DNA of 64,000 nucleotides from Ficedula albicollis. Its lineage: Eukaryota; Chordata; Aves; Passeriformes; Muscicapidae. A model generated the notes under the pieces. That model was not told the origin of the DNA and did no database searches. It saw nothing but the letters and a program-made list of their open reading frames with translations. The stretch is taken from NCBI RefSeq assembly GCF_000247815.1, contig NC_021678.1:23575036-23639035 (forward strand), given 5' to 3'. How positions within the stretch are numbered: position 1 is the stretch's first letter; every line of letters starts with the position of its first letter. Positions 27,360-49,100 of this stretch are shown one piece after another. The position numbers and the translations under genes were made by a program.

Positions 27360-30300
27360 ATGGCCCAGGACTGGGACGCAGTGCTGTCGGGGATGACGAC
27401 GGGCAGCCGGTCTCGGAGCTCCAGCAGCGAAGCCAGCCTGGCTCCCCGCTACCTGCTCAGCAAGCAGAGCCGCCTGCTCAATGGCACCACCCGGAGCACC
27501 CGTGCCGCCTCCCCCATGGGCCGTGTCATCCTCATCAATGCCCCCATCGAAGGTGCGGGGGGTGTCCCGGCCCCCTGCTCACCCCCGTGGCCAGGAGGGC
27601 CCCAACGGGTCTAGGGGCAGGGAGGGCTGCCCTGGCCTGGAGGTGTTCCTACTAAGAGAGACACCCCTTGCCATTGCTCACACGCAGCACGTGTGTGACT
27701 TATCTGCTCCCCTGTCCCCACAGCCAGCAGCAACGAGAGTGATATCATCAATGCCATCACAGTAGAGAAGAGTGTGGACGGCAAACTGGGCTTCAGTGTC
27801 CGTGGTGGCTCCGAGCATGGGTTGGGCATCTTTGTCAGCAAAGTGGAGGAGGGGAGCACTGCCGGTAAGAGGGTCAGGGTGAGGGGCCAGTGAAGATAGG
27901 CACATGCCAGCAAGAACCTCTCAAGGAGCTCCCAGTGACATGGGATCATAGCAACAATGCCACCCTTCATGGTTAAAAGCCACTATTTCCTCCCTGCTGC
28001 CTTTGGCCGTGAGATTTGCAGGCTTCCCAAAGTGAAGGGCAGGACACAGGAGTAGACAGCCCTGTGCCAATGACTCTGAGCTCCAACCCCAAGCCACAGC
28101 AAGGTGACAAGCCACTCATTCAATTGTCAGGCACCCCTGCCTCTGTTCCCAAGGGGTTCAGATCGGGTTGAGGAGACATTGAGGGAGGGGATGTCAAACA
28201 AGGGCATCAGCACCAGGTCAGGTGCCAGACGAGCTGTGTGTCCCTTGCAGAGCAGGCCGGGCTGTGTGTTGGCGACAAGATCACAGAGGTGAACAGTGTG
28301 AGTCTGGAGAACATCACGATGAGCAGCGCTGTCAAGGTCCTCACTGGCAACAACCGCCTCCGCATGGTGGTCCGGCGGATGGGCCGTGTGCCAGGAATCA
28401 AGTTCTCCAAGGAGAAGACGGCCTGGTGAGCAGGGCATCTCCCATGCCAGCACTCCAAAACCCAACCCCATGGAGGGCATGCTGGGGGAGGTTGATGAGG
28501 GATTCAGGGAGGATCCCTGGGGGACCCCCAGGGTGGAGTGGCATCAGAAGTCTCTGGCAAAGGTGGGGAGGGACCAGGGTGGCATACAGGATGGGATAGG
28601 AAGGTCTGGAGCACGTAGGGTGGGTGCAAACCCCATCCTAAACATCCCCCATCCCCATCACTCTCCTCCACTGGGTGCCACCAGTGGTCCCATCCTGCTG
28701 GGGGACGAGAGCCAAATCCCTGAGACCACCTACACTGTACCCCTGCTCCAGGGTGGATGTGGTGAACAGGCGCCTGGTGGTAGAGAAAAGCGGCTCGACA
28801 CCATCGGAGAGCGGCTCCGAGGATGGGCTGCGGCGCATCGTCCACCTCTACACCACCTCCGATGACTACTGCCTGGGCTTCAACATCCGCGGCGGCAGAG
28901 AGTTCGGCCTCGGCATCTACGTCTCCAAGTAGGGCTCCCCCGGGGCGTGAAGGGGTTGTGACACCCCAGTCTCTGCTGTGCCCATGCTGGGGCTCAGACC
29001 CTCCTCTCTGGCTGAGCACCCCCACTCTCAGAAGACTGTGGGCATAATCACTGTGGGTGCTGAGCCAAGTGGAGGTGTGGGGCAGGAACAGAACTCCAGC
29101 AAGGGCTTGGCCCCATCCTGCTCTCCGGCTTCCCTAGGGTGGACCCCGGAGGGCTGGCGGAACAAAATGGCATTCGGGTGGGAGACCAAGTCCTTGCAGC
29201 CAATGGAGTCAAGTTTGAAGACATAAGCCATAGCAAGGCAGTGGAGGTGCTCAAGGGGCAGACCCACATCATGCTAACAATCAAGGTACCCACACCCTGC
29301 CCCATGGACCCTCGAGTGAGGCAGGGGTTGGCATGTCCCTTCACTGGCACTGTGCTCAGCCCAGTGCCAGGGGCTGGTGTAGCTGCTGGCTGGTTGGGTT
29401 TCAGGCAGGTGGGAGGGGGGGATGCATTATTCATGGTTGGCACCAGATCGGGTTCGCCGGGGCAGCCAGCACTCACTGACCCCCTTGTCCTCTCCCCCTG
29501 TGCCTAGGAGACAGGCCGGTTCCCTGCCTACAAGGAGTTGGTGGCCGAGTACTGCTGGCTCAGTCGCTGTAAGGGCAGTGCCGCGCGGGTTCTGGCAGGG
29601 GCGCTGGGCTGGGGCACGGCGGGGCTGGCACTCCCATGGGTGTGCTGTCTGACCACTGCAGGGAGGGAGAAGGTCTGCATGCCATGGGGTCCCAAGGTCT
29701 TGGAGGGAGCACGGAGCTCCCTGTGCCGCTGGTAGCATACCCATATGCCAGATGGACGTGCAAGGTCCCACCTGTCCCCCATCCTTGGAGGAGGCATGAA
29801 GAGCCCCCTGCCATGGCCAGCAGCCTTGTGGTCCCTGTGATCCCACAGCATCCTACATGTCCACTTTCAATGGCCAGCAGCCCACTGGTCCACATGGCCC
29901 TGTGTGTTCCCCACATCTGCTGTCTCTGGGAGGGATATGCAGCTCTAGGTGGCCCACAGCGTGTCACAGTGCGTCCCTACTCTGCCTTTGCAGTGACCAA
30001 CGGGCAGCTGCAGCAGCTGGCTCAGACCTCGGAAACCAGCTCCTCCATCTCGTCCTACTCCTCGGGACCAGCACCGGGGGCGGTGAATGGGCTGGGGGCA
30101 GCTGCCCCAGTGTCCCCAGCCCGCACCGTGGATGTGGCCATCTCCACGGAGGACGGGCCGCGGCGGGGCTGGGCGCGGGAGCGTGCCGAGCGGGCCATGC
30201 AGACCGAGCCAGCCACCGAGGGGCTGCCGGAGACGCGGCGCACGGTGCGGCCCCCCGAGCTGCTGCGGGACACGGCCATCCGCGGCCAGGGCGCCCGCGA

Positions 30301-33300
30301 GCCCCCCGGCACCCACCCGCGCCGCACCTTCACCCACTCGCCCAAGACGGCGCTGCTGCTGGCGCTGAGCCGGCCACGGCAGCCCATTACACGCTCCCAG
30401 AGTGACCTCACTGTCGCCGGTAGGCACTGGGGCGCAGCCCCACACGTGGGACTCAGCCCTGGCTGAAGTCCCCTTCCAACTCTGTATGCCCAGCCCTGGG
30501 AGTCCTACAGCTCAGGCCCTGCTCCCCACTCAAGCATCCATTTTTCCCTGGCACTCATGGATAACTGCCCCCCTCCACTCCTGGGCTTCCTATTGCAAAC
30601 ATCTTGGTCTCTACCCTGGCACCCTGTAGCCCATATGGCCTCCTGGCCACCACTGCTGGATATCCTATAACCCCACATAGACCAAACTCTGTCCGTGGGG
30701 CTTGCCATGCACCCCAAAGCTCAGCCCCATGGCCCTCGGTAATCCACGGCACCCCACAGAAGGACTATTTTCCAGTCACTGTCTCGCAGTAGCCCCTTCA
30801 ATCCCCCAAATTCCCTGCCCCCAGACAAGATTTGGGTTGGCATTCCCTCGCCTCTCCACTCCAGCACCCTCTTCTCTCTGTCCACAGAGGAGAAGCGGAA
30901 GAAGGAGAAGCCAGAGGGACAAGGGGCACGGGGGGCTCCCCCAGGATTGCACCGCTCCAAGACCCTTGTCAACCTCTTTTTCAAGGGGGGCCGTGCCACC
31001 AGCCAGAGCTGGGCCCCCCCCAGCCAGGAGGCCCCTGGCTCTGACCGCCGGGCACGCACCAAGTCCCCAGGGCGCTCTGACGGGGACAGAGGTATCAGCC
31101 TGGGTGACAGGGCAGAGGGGGACTCAACCTGGGACTGTTCCCCCTTCTGTGGGCCTGTGCCCCCCTGGCATAAAGGGGGCAGAGGGAGGGGTTGCCCAAG
31201 CATGCAGTTTTGACAGTGGGCAGTGATGCTGCTGTCTGCCCTGGGCACTCACGGCTCTCCATCTCCCTTGCAGTAGGCGCTGTGCAGAAGTTTGTCATCC
31301 GGAGCTTGAAGCGGGGTAACGGGGGTGCCCGTGTGCCTGGGGGGGGTGTGGGGCAGGCTCTGCATGCGCCTGGCCCTGCGCTGCTTGTGTCTGTCCCGCT
31401 CTGGTGTGGAGTGAGCTGCTGGGGTAGGGAGGATGGGGAACTCTCTGGGCTGGCTGGGGCGGTCCTTGCCCCGCTGGCCACCCCTCCTTGTTGTGCCTCC
31501 CCAGAGAAAAGCCGGCGCGCCAGCATCCTGGGCCCCATGGGCATCGCCACCCTGCAGCCCAACGGCAGCGACCCCGAGGCCCGGCTCCCGCACATCCAGG
31601 ACACTGCTGCACGTCTCCTCAGCCCCGATGAGGTGACAGCCGTGCTCCGCCACTGCTCCCGGGTATGCACTGACGGCAGGGTGCAGGCAGAGCACAGGCA
31701 GGGCAGCGCTGCTGCCCCGGGCTCGTCCCTGGAAAGCTCCTGCATCTTAGGGGCATGGTGAGCACTCTGTGCCCATGCTTAACTCTGGGATGTAAACCAG
31801 GGAACGGCTGAGGGGGCATCCATCCACTGTTCCCTCTCCTGTGCCCGCAGTACCTGCACGAGGGCAGCGTGGAGGATTTGGTGCGGCCACTGCTGGCCAT
31901 CCTGGACCGGCCTGAGAAGGTCCTGCTGCTGCGGGACGTGAGGCAAGTCCTGCTAGGAAATATCTGGGAACCCCAATATTGCCCATCCTGGTGTGATTGA
32001 AGTGGAGCCTCACACATGCTCCTCAGCCCTGATCACACTCCACCTCAGAGGCTGCTACAACCTGTCCCCACCTTTTTGCCTTGGCAGGAGTGTGGTGGCC
32101 CCCACAGACCTGGGCAGGTTTGACAGCATGGTGATGCCCCTGGAGCTGGAAGCCTTTGATGCCCTAAAGAGCCGCTCAGGTAGATCCCAGCCCCCCAGGG
32201 ACCTTTCCTGGAGGCAGGGTCAGGGGTGGGTGCAGCTCAGGAGGTGACTGGGAGTTCTCCCTGACTGCAGTGCGCTCACCTGCCCTCCGCCCGGCCCACC
32301 ATGACTCCCCCCCCAAGAGACACCTCATCACACCAGTGCCTGGTAAGAGCCACCTGTAGGGTCTGCCTGGACACCGGGCTGCCCAGTGGGGACAGGGTGG
32401 AGAGAGTTTGGGGGAGGAGAAAGGGTGCTGGGATACCTGAGTGCTGGGGCTCCCAGGGAAGAAGGCATCTGGTGAACCTGGACGTTGGGAAGACTGGGAG
32501 CAACACAATCTGTGGATCTTGGGTGCTGGGGTTCTTGGGGAAGAAGACGTGGAGAGACATGGCTTGCAGAGAACTTCCTAGATGGGGAAGATCTGGAGCC
32601 CTAGGTGGCAAAGGACCCAGGGCTTTGGCGTACTCATGGGAGGCTGGCGTGGCAGGGGTCACAGGGAGCAGGGTTGTGGGTCCCTGGGGAGATCCCTGAG
32701 CCCGTCTCGTTGCAGACTATCGGGGCGGATTCCTGCTGAAGCCAGCAGGGACCCCAGAGCCGGAGGAAGCTGGGGAGCAGCAGGCGAGCCCAGCCCGTCC
32801 GAGAGCCTCCTCCAGCCCCCGCCGGCCTCACCCCCGCACCTACACCCCGCTCCCTGACGTGCCAGTGGATGCCTATGCCTCTGCCAGCCGGCCCCTGCCC
32901 ACCCTTGGCCCTCAGCCCCCCAACTGGCTGCTGGCTGAGCCCCTCCCTGGAAAGGGGCACGGGCACTCTCGCAGTCCCCGGGCCACTTGGCGCAAGGAAC
33001 CCCCCAGGACAGCGCCCAACAGAGAAGCTGAAAAGCTGGGGAAGCCCCAGCGGGCATGGCCCCCTCTTTCCCCTCTCTTTGGGGGGCCAGGGGGTGAGGC
33101 AAGGGCTGGGGCAGCCACCAATGGCCCCGAAGATGCTGGCAGGGAGGAAGAGGAGGAGGAAGAGTATCATCTGCTCACCGTCACCCTCTCCAAGCTGAAG
33201 CATTCGCTCGGTGGGTGGCACATGGGTGGTTGGCATATGGGTGGGGTGAGGACCCTTCTGGCACCAGCATCAGTGGGATGGGTGGTATCCCCTTGGTAAG

Positions 33301-33874
33301 GGGCAAACCCCGGAGAATTCCTCCAAAATATGAGTGGGGAGAAGAGCTGTCCCTGCCCCTGTCCCTCATCTCTCTAGGACCTACCAAAATAGGGCAAGAC
33401 AGAGGTACAACTCCCCAGGGAAAGGTGGTGCCACGCTTAGGAGTGGGTAGGGGTCCCAGCCTACCCAGGTGTGAGGGTCTCGTGGCTCCCTTGCAGGGAT
33501 CAGCATCTCTGGTGGTATTGAGTCAAGGGCACAGCCAGTGGTGAAGATTGAGAAGATCTTCCCTGGTGGAGCTGCCTTCCTCAGTGGCATCCTCAAGGTA
33601 TGGGGGTCCCAGCACATGCCAGGGGGTGGGTGGGCGTCCCCTGGTGCCAGTGGCTTGCTGGCAGTCTCCTGGCAGCCCAAAAGCAGCTGCACTTCACATT
33701 GTGGCCTTCTCTTCTGGGACCCAGGCTGGGCAGGAGCTGGTGTCAGTGGACGGGGAGAGCCTGCAGAATGTCACACACCAGAGGGCTGTGAACATCATCC
33801 GCCAGGCCTACCGTAACAAAGCCAAGGAGCCCATGGAGCTGGTGGTGCGGGTGCCTGGACCACCACCAGAGTGA
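27360..33874 (+). CDS. PDZD7: PDZD7, PDZ domain-containing 7
   Basis: A scaffold of the stereocilia ankle-link (USH2) complex that binds usherin, ADGRV1 and whirlin; it is linked to deafness in mammals. Sixteen coding exons give 2727 nt, or 908 residues: 27360-27552, 27724-27864, 28251-28425, 28752-28928, 29138-29285, 29508-29568, 29994-30419, 30888-31091, 31274-31315, 31505-31662, 31851-31942, 32088-32179, 32271-32342, 32716-33210, 33497-33597 and 33725-33874. PDZ1 is about residues 76-160 ([20 protein letters not shown]). PDZ2 is about 200-280 ([20 protein letters not shown]). A harmonin-homology domain is about 525-635 ([20 protein letters not shown]). PDZ3 is about 815-903 ([10 protein letters not shown]). 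Intron 11 uses a GC donor (AG|GCAAGT). Human PDZD7 is about 1033 residues; here the protein stops right after PDZ3 ([10 protein letters not shown]), so the tail is much shorter. Confidence 0.95.
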
Positions 33875-34186
33875 TGCTGCACCCCTGTTCGAGGAGCCAT
33901 GCTGTGTTCCAGAGGAGCCAGATGGCTCATTCCTGCATCGAGATGTGGCTGGTCTCAGTGCAGCCAGCGGGTGCGAGGGCCAGACCTGCCCCAAGGGCAT
34001 GGAACTGCTGCCCACTGCAGGACCCAAGGGAGGGCAACACTGGCAACACAGAGGAAGGACAGGTGGTGCCTGACCCTGCACTGGACACGCTGAGTCCTGG
34101 AAAAAACACAGCCACGGGCTTGTTTTTAATTGCCGTTTCTGGGTGGTACACGGATGAGCCAGGCTCTGGGAACGAGACATGACTGA

Positions 34187-34192
34187 AATAAA
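34187..34192 (+). promoter_or_regulatory. Polyadenylation signal AATAAA of PDZD7
   Basis: A canonical AATAAA about 310 bp after the PDZD7 stop, in the gene's orientation. Confidence 0.75.
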
Positions 34193-35035
34193 GTACAAAA
34201 ATCCCCCCCTGGAGCCAGGGGTGACCAAGCCACAGCTGGGCACAGCCAGACTTTTCCTTTGGTTTGACCCCCATGGGTGCCCATCAGGGCCCCCACCTCT
34301 GCCCATCCCCAGGGGTGTCCCCAGGGTGTCCCCAGCTGGCACATGGAGCACCACGCCCCTCTCCCCTGTCAGGCTGGGTATCACAGAGGCGTGGGCTTTT
34401 TGGGGGGGAAACAGAGGGATGCTGGGGGCAAGAGCATGGGAAAGGCACTGAGGGCAAGCTGCCCCGTGGCAGGGGTGAGGGGGCACAGACTGGTGAGGTG
34501 TGAGCTGGGAGAGGGTGATATGTTTTGGTAGGTCCTATAAAAATAGAGTTATTTAAAATGGCACAGAAACAAATTCCCTGACAAACACACAAAGGGGCAC
34601 GAGGGAGGCTGGCATGGACAGAGACAGGGCACACGCCAAGTGACTGGGTGACAGTGCCAGCAGGGATGAGAGGGAGGGGACAAATCAGCCCTCCCCCTGC
34701 CCAAGGTGACCCTGGCTGAAGCCAGTGCGGCTAATCCCCAGGAGCTAAGAGGATCAGCAGAAACCAGTTCCGGGCGGCCCCAAGGCCAGGACTCAGCACC
34801 CACCTGACCCCACATCTCACAGGCACCCCTCACTGTGGGCACCGATACACCCTCGCCCCAAGACCTCAATGCTGGGGAGGGGGCAGCACCTGCGGTCTCC
34901 CCTGCCCCTTCACAGTGGCAGCAGTTTGCAGAGCTGGAGGAGAGCAGGGGCCCCTCACAACCCCACAGCTCCCAAAATCACAGGGGCTGGAAGCCCCTTC
35001 AGCCCTCCAAGCATGGGGCAAGGGCAAGCAGCACG
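34193..35035. other. Convergent 3' ends of PDZD7 and LZTS2
   Basis: This interval separates the PDZD7 polyadenylation signal from the LZTS2 stop codon and should hold the LZTS2 3' UTR on the minus strand. No canonical minus-strand AATAAA was seen. An AT-rich stretch at 34530-34575 may mark its end. Confidence 0.5.
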
Positions 35036-41324
<6,289 letters not shown>

Positions 41325-41394
41325 TCCCGCCCCCCCAACCCACCTCCCGCTGCCCCACTGAGCCCCAGAGCGCCAAGCCTGTCCCCCATCCCAA

Positions 41395-41755
41395 CCCTAC
41401 AGCACCCCGAACTGCCCCATGGTGCCCGTGGGCCCCACTGCCCTACAGCTCCCCCACACTGCCCTAAACCATCTCCGAAGTTCCCCATGACACCCCCAAA
41501 ATGCTTCACGGCGCTCCTGGGCCTCTGCTGCACTACATCGCCCATAAAGTGTTCCTAAACCACCCCCAAAGTGCTCCAAAACACCCCCAAAGTGCCCCAG
41601 AGCACGCTTAGGCCTGCACTGCCCCATAGCTCGCCACCGAAGCACCCCTGAAGTGCCCCGCGACCCCCTCAACTACCCCAATGAGCCCCTGGGCCTCTCC
41701 ATTCGCAGGACCGTCCCGAAGTGCCCCTGAAACATCCCCAAAGCACCGCACGGAG
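41395..41755. repeat. Degenerate C-rich tandem repeat
   Basis: Loose repeats built on a core like cacccccaaagtgccccaga (also ccccgaactgccccat, cccgaagtgcccctga and ccccaaagcaccgc) run for about 360 bp, up to the largest G run. The unit is roughly 20-30 bp and poorly conserved. It resembles the GC-rich satellites and minisatellites of avian microchromosomes. It probably caused the adjacent unresolved sequence. Confidence 0.7.
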
Positions 41756-41757
41756 CT

Positions 41758-45429
<3,672 letters not shown>

Positions 45430-45435
45430 TTTATT
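45430..45435 (-). promoter_or_regulatory. Candidate polyadenylation signal AATAAA of TWNK
   Basis: tttatt on the + strand, about 690 bp past the TWNK stop codon in the gene's direction. A more distal AT-rich site lies near 45245, so the exact end is uncertain. Confidence 0.5.
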
Positions 45436-46127
45436 GCTGGTGATGCCCCCCCAGAGAAAGGGGCTTGGCAGACCCTGAGCAAAGGGGGCCAGGTCAGGTG
45501 CCAGCCGAGAGGGTAGAATCACCGAGTTCCATGTAATACCTGCTCCCACCCTGGAACATGAGCCACCCACAATCTCCCACACCTTCCTTCACCATCTTTC
45601 CCTTGCTGGCTCCATCCCACACAGGATTGAGCCCACAAGACCCTATTTGTGACAGGGAGGTTTCTATTACATGTCCCTCTGCATAATTGCCCCACACAAT
45701 CCCTCCCATTTAGTGACAGCTCAGGATTTCAGCTCCTGACACAATTTTAGACACAATTTAACGACCTGCCCCAGGTCCAGAGATCCCCAAGTCCTCGACC
45801 AGCAGATCATCCCGACCATCATTCAGCTTACTCTGCCTCCACTCCCCCCGTGCTCCCAGCACTCAGCACCAACACGGAGCAGCCAGTGTTTGTCAAAGCA
45901 CCTTCCCCAGGCACTCTTCGCTAGGGTGAGACCACTCCTCCTCTCATGGTGGTTCCCCATCTCAGAGACACTCTGCTGCTGGTCAAGAGGTTTGTTTGTG
46001 CAGGAGAAAGGGCCACAGAGGTGCATGGCAGATGCTCCCAGGGAAGAGGAATTGGCATATTTCAGCCTTGGGCTGCCAGACCTAGTCTCTATTCCTCCAG
46101 ACGAACTGAGGAAGAGATCTGCTGGGC

Positions 46128-49100
46128 TCATGGCTTCTTGGAGGCTCCTGAGCCTCCCTCCACGATTTTGTTGGATAAACTCTCCTTGTCCTCCTTCACC
46201 TTCTTCAGCCTGACCTTGCTTTTGGAAGATGAGAAGGAGAGCGAGGCCTTGCTGAACTCCAGTGGGAAGATACCCACGTCCCCATCAAAGCGATTCTTGG
46301 ACACCTGCAGGTAGCGCTTCCCCGGCCCTGTCACCAGCTTACGGTCCTGCAGGATGAGGACGTTGTCGGCCTCCTGGCTGGCCTGGGGAGAAAAAAACAT
46401 CTCCAGGAGGGTGCCAAGAATGCTGCCAGAGTGACAGGCCTCAGAGATGCTCACAAACGCTTGCCCAGCTCCTTTATACCCTTTTACAGTGCACCCCAGG
46501 CCACAGCAACTCCAGCATTTCCCCAACACCAAGCCCTTGTGTTCCCCTGGAACATCCAGTGACACATCAGGCACATCCTGCATCACAGCCCATAAGCCCT
46601 TGTGTTCCCCTGGAACATCCAGGGACACATCAGGCACATCCTGCATCACAGCCCACCCTGGGGAAATGGGATCATGGGAAGATTGTACACAGAGAGCACC
46701 TCCTGCCCACTACTGCAGGCTGGTCAGCATCATGGAAGAGACTGGAATACTTAGACAGCCCATCCCCACACCCTCCCTACCTCCCACTTTAATTATCTCC
46801 TACATTCCACTCAGTCAGTATTAATTAACTGCACCTAAAGCCCAACAGAGCTTTAGCTGACAATGGGCTTGCTCTCTGCCTCCATCAGGACTCTGGGAGA
46901 CATCCCACACCTTTTAAGCCCCCAGTGAGGATCCAGGGTGCTGATGGCAGCCCAACATATACTAGCTCCTTCCTGGGAATACACAGTGCCTAAGGGACAG
47001 GAAGAGCCACCCTGGCCCAGCTCACCTTGGCAGAGCCGAAGATGGAGGCTGTCTGCAGCTCCTTCTCATCATCCTCCTTGCGAGGATGGATGATCAGGGT
47101 GATGTGGCACATGTTGTCTGTGGCAAACTTGCGGAAGGCACCAACGATGTAGTCCTGGGCAGCAAGCCTGCCACAGCAACAAGAATGGGGTCAGAGGCTG
47201 GCATTGCTCAGTGGCAGGGGGCAGCAAGCTGCTGATCCATCCTGGGCAGCAAGCCTGCCACAGCAGCAAGAATGGGGTCAGAGGCTGGCATTACTCAGTG
47301 GCAGGGGGCAGCAAGCTGCTGATCCCCACAGCAGAAACCACCCAGGAATGTGAGGCAAACAAGCCCACACAGGAAGAGGGATGTGGTATGGCAGGGATGG
47401 CTGGCAACCTGCTCACCCCTTCCCACCTCTTCCTCCCTAGGGCACTAGTTGCCATTTAATGAAACAGAGTGGCCAAACAGGAGTAAAGGCGACACCCTGT
47501 GTGGGTCCCCAGTCCCTGGCATGACACCTGACAGGGACAGCTCCAGCCATGAGGGTGGCAGAGGAAGGAAGGGTCAGACTGGAGAACGGTACCTGTCCAC
47601 AGAGATATGCTCGTGTCCCATCATGAACTGGAGATTGTCGACGACCACGTGGGTGATGTCGTACATGTAGACTGCGTGCTGCATGGTGTCAATCACTGTC
47701 CTGAGCAGGGGAGACCAGGATCAGCCCCAGCAATAAGTGGAGGCGGGAATGGGAAGCTGAGCCAGGGAAAGGGACGCAGAGGAAGAGCTGGAAGGTACCA
47801 GGCTGGGTCCTGATGGGACCTGGGTACATCCCACCCCTGCATCTCCCCAACTGTAGAGCAGCCCCATCCCCCAAGTAAAGGTAGTTGGGATCAGAAGAAT
47901 CCAGATGCTACCCACACAGTCCCATTGCCCTGCAATGCCCCCAGCCCACAGGGATCCTCAGGGCATATAGGGATGCATGCAGGTCCCACAGTGCCTGATG
48001 AATAAAAGGAGTTGGAGCTGCCTGTCCTCCCTCTTCAGCCAACAACAGCACTGCAGGTAAGCAGGGTGTGAGGGGACATGTCCTGCCATGGGCACAGGCT
48101 GCCTTCAGAGCAGCACAGAGTCAAGTCCCCTCCTTCAACCCCACCCCAGAGAGTGTCTGTGAGAGTCCCCGTGACAGGAGGAACATAGTCTCCACACACC
48201 AACCCTGGGACCTGAACAGTCCCAAATCTCCTGCCAGCCCCAAATCTGTGACTCACTGCGGGGGAAGAGCCCCAGCTCCCCAAGGCCCTGCAGCACATGC
48301 CGTGAGGGGTAAATGCCACTGGGAATGGAGGTGCAGGACCATACTTGATGTTCTGCTGGCCGTGGAAGGTCATGAAGTAGAGCGGGAGCTCCTCGAAGCG
48401 ATCAGCCCACTCATCGTACAGTTCTAGCTGGTCCTCCAGGCGCCGGCCAGCAAACTGTGTCAGCATGATTTTGGCCAGGCGGACATTGTTGATCTCAAAG
48501 CTGCCCCACAGCGTGGACACACCCTGCATGCACAGGTCCAGTGCATATTCACTGATAAACGTGGTCTTCCCACTGCCCGTTGGACCTGGTACAAGGACAA
48601 CAACAGGAGAATCAGCTGGGGGAGATGATCTGACCCATCCTGATCATGTTAGAGGTGGAAGCACCAGGGAGCAGAGTAAGAGAAGCCCATCTGCAAAACT
48701 CACACCATAAACAAACTTCTTGTGCCAAACTACACATCTGGGTGCTTGGGCATGGCCTTCCACAACTTATGAGTCCCCACAGGTCCCTGTGAATGGCTGG
48801 GCAGCCAGAGGGGTGAGCACAGGGAGGGCTCAGGGTGGCAGGTGGAAGCAGGGGTAAGGGACAGCCCAGGACTTCCTACATTGCCCCAGGCAGGGAGCCC
48901 TTCATGACATTGGCATGCACGGTCCCACCGAACTGAGGAATGCACTCCAGCCTCTCACACACCTGCAAGACAGGCTCAGCGAAAGCCTTGAGCAGAAAGA
49001 GACCTGGAAGACTCGTGAAGCACCACCCCCAGGAGGGTGAAGCCACCAAAGACCCCTCTGCTCACCCTGTCCACCAGTCATTGTGCCCATTACCTGTGAA

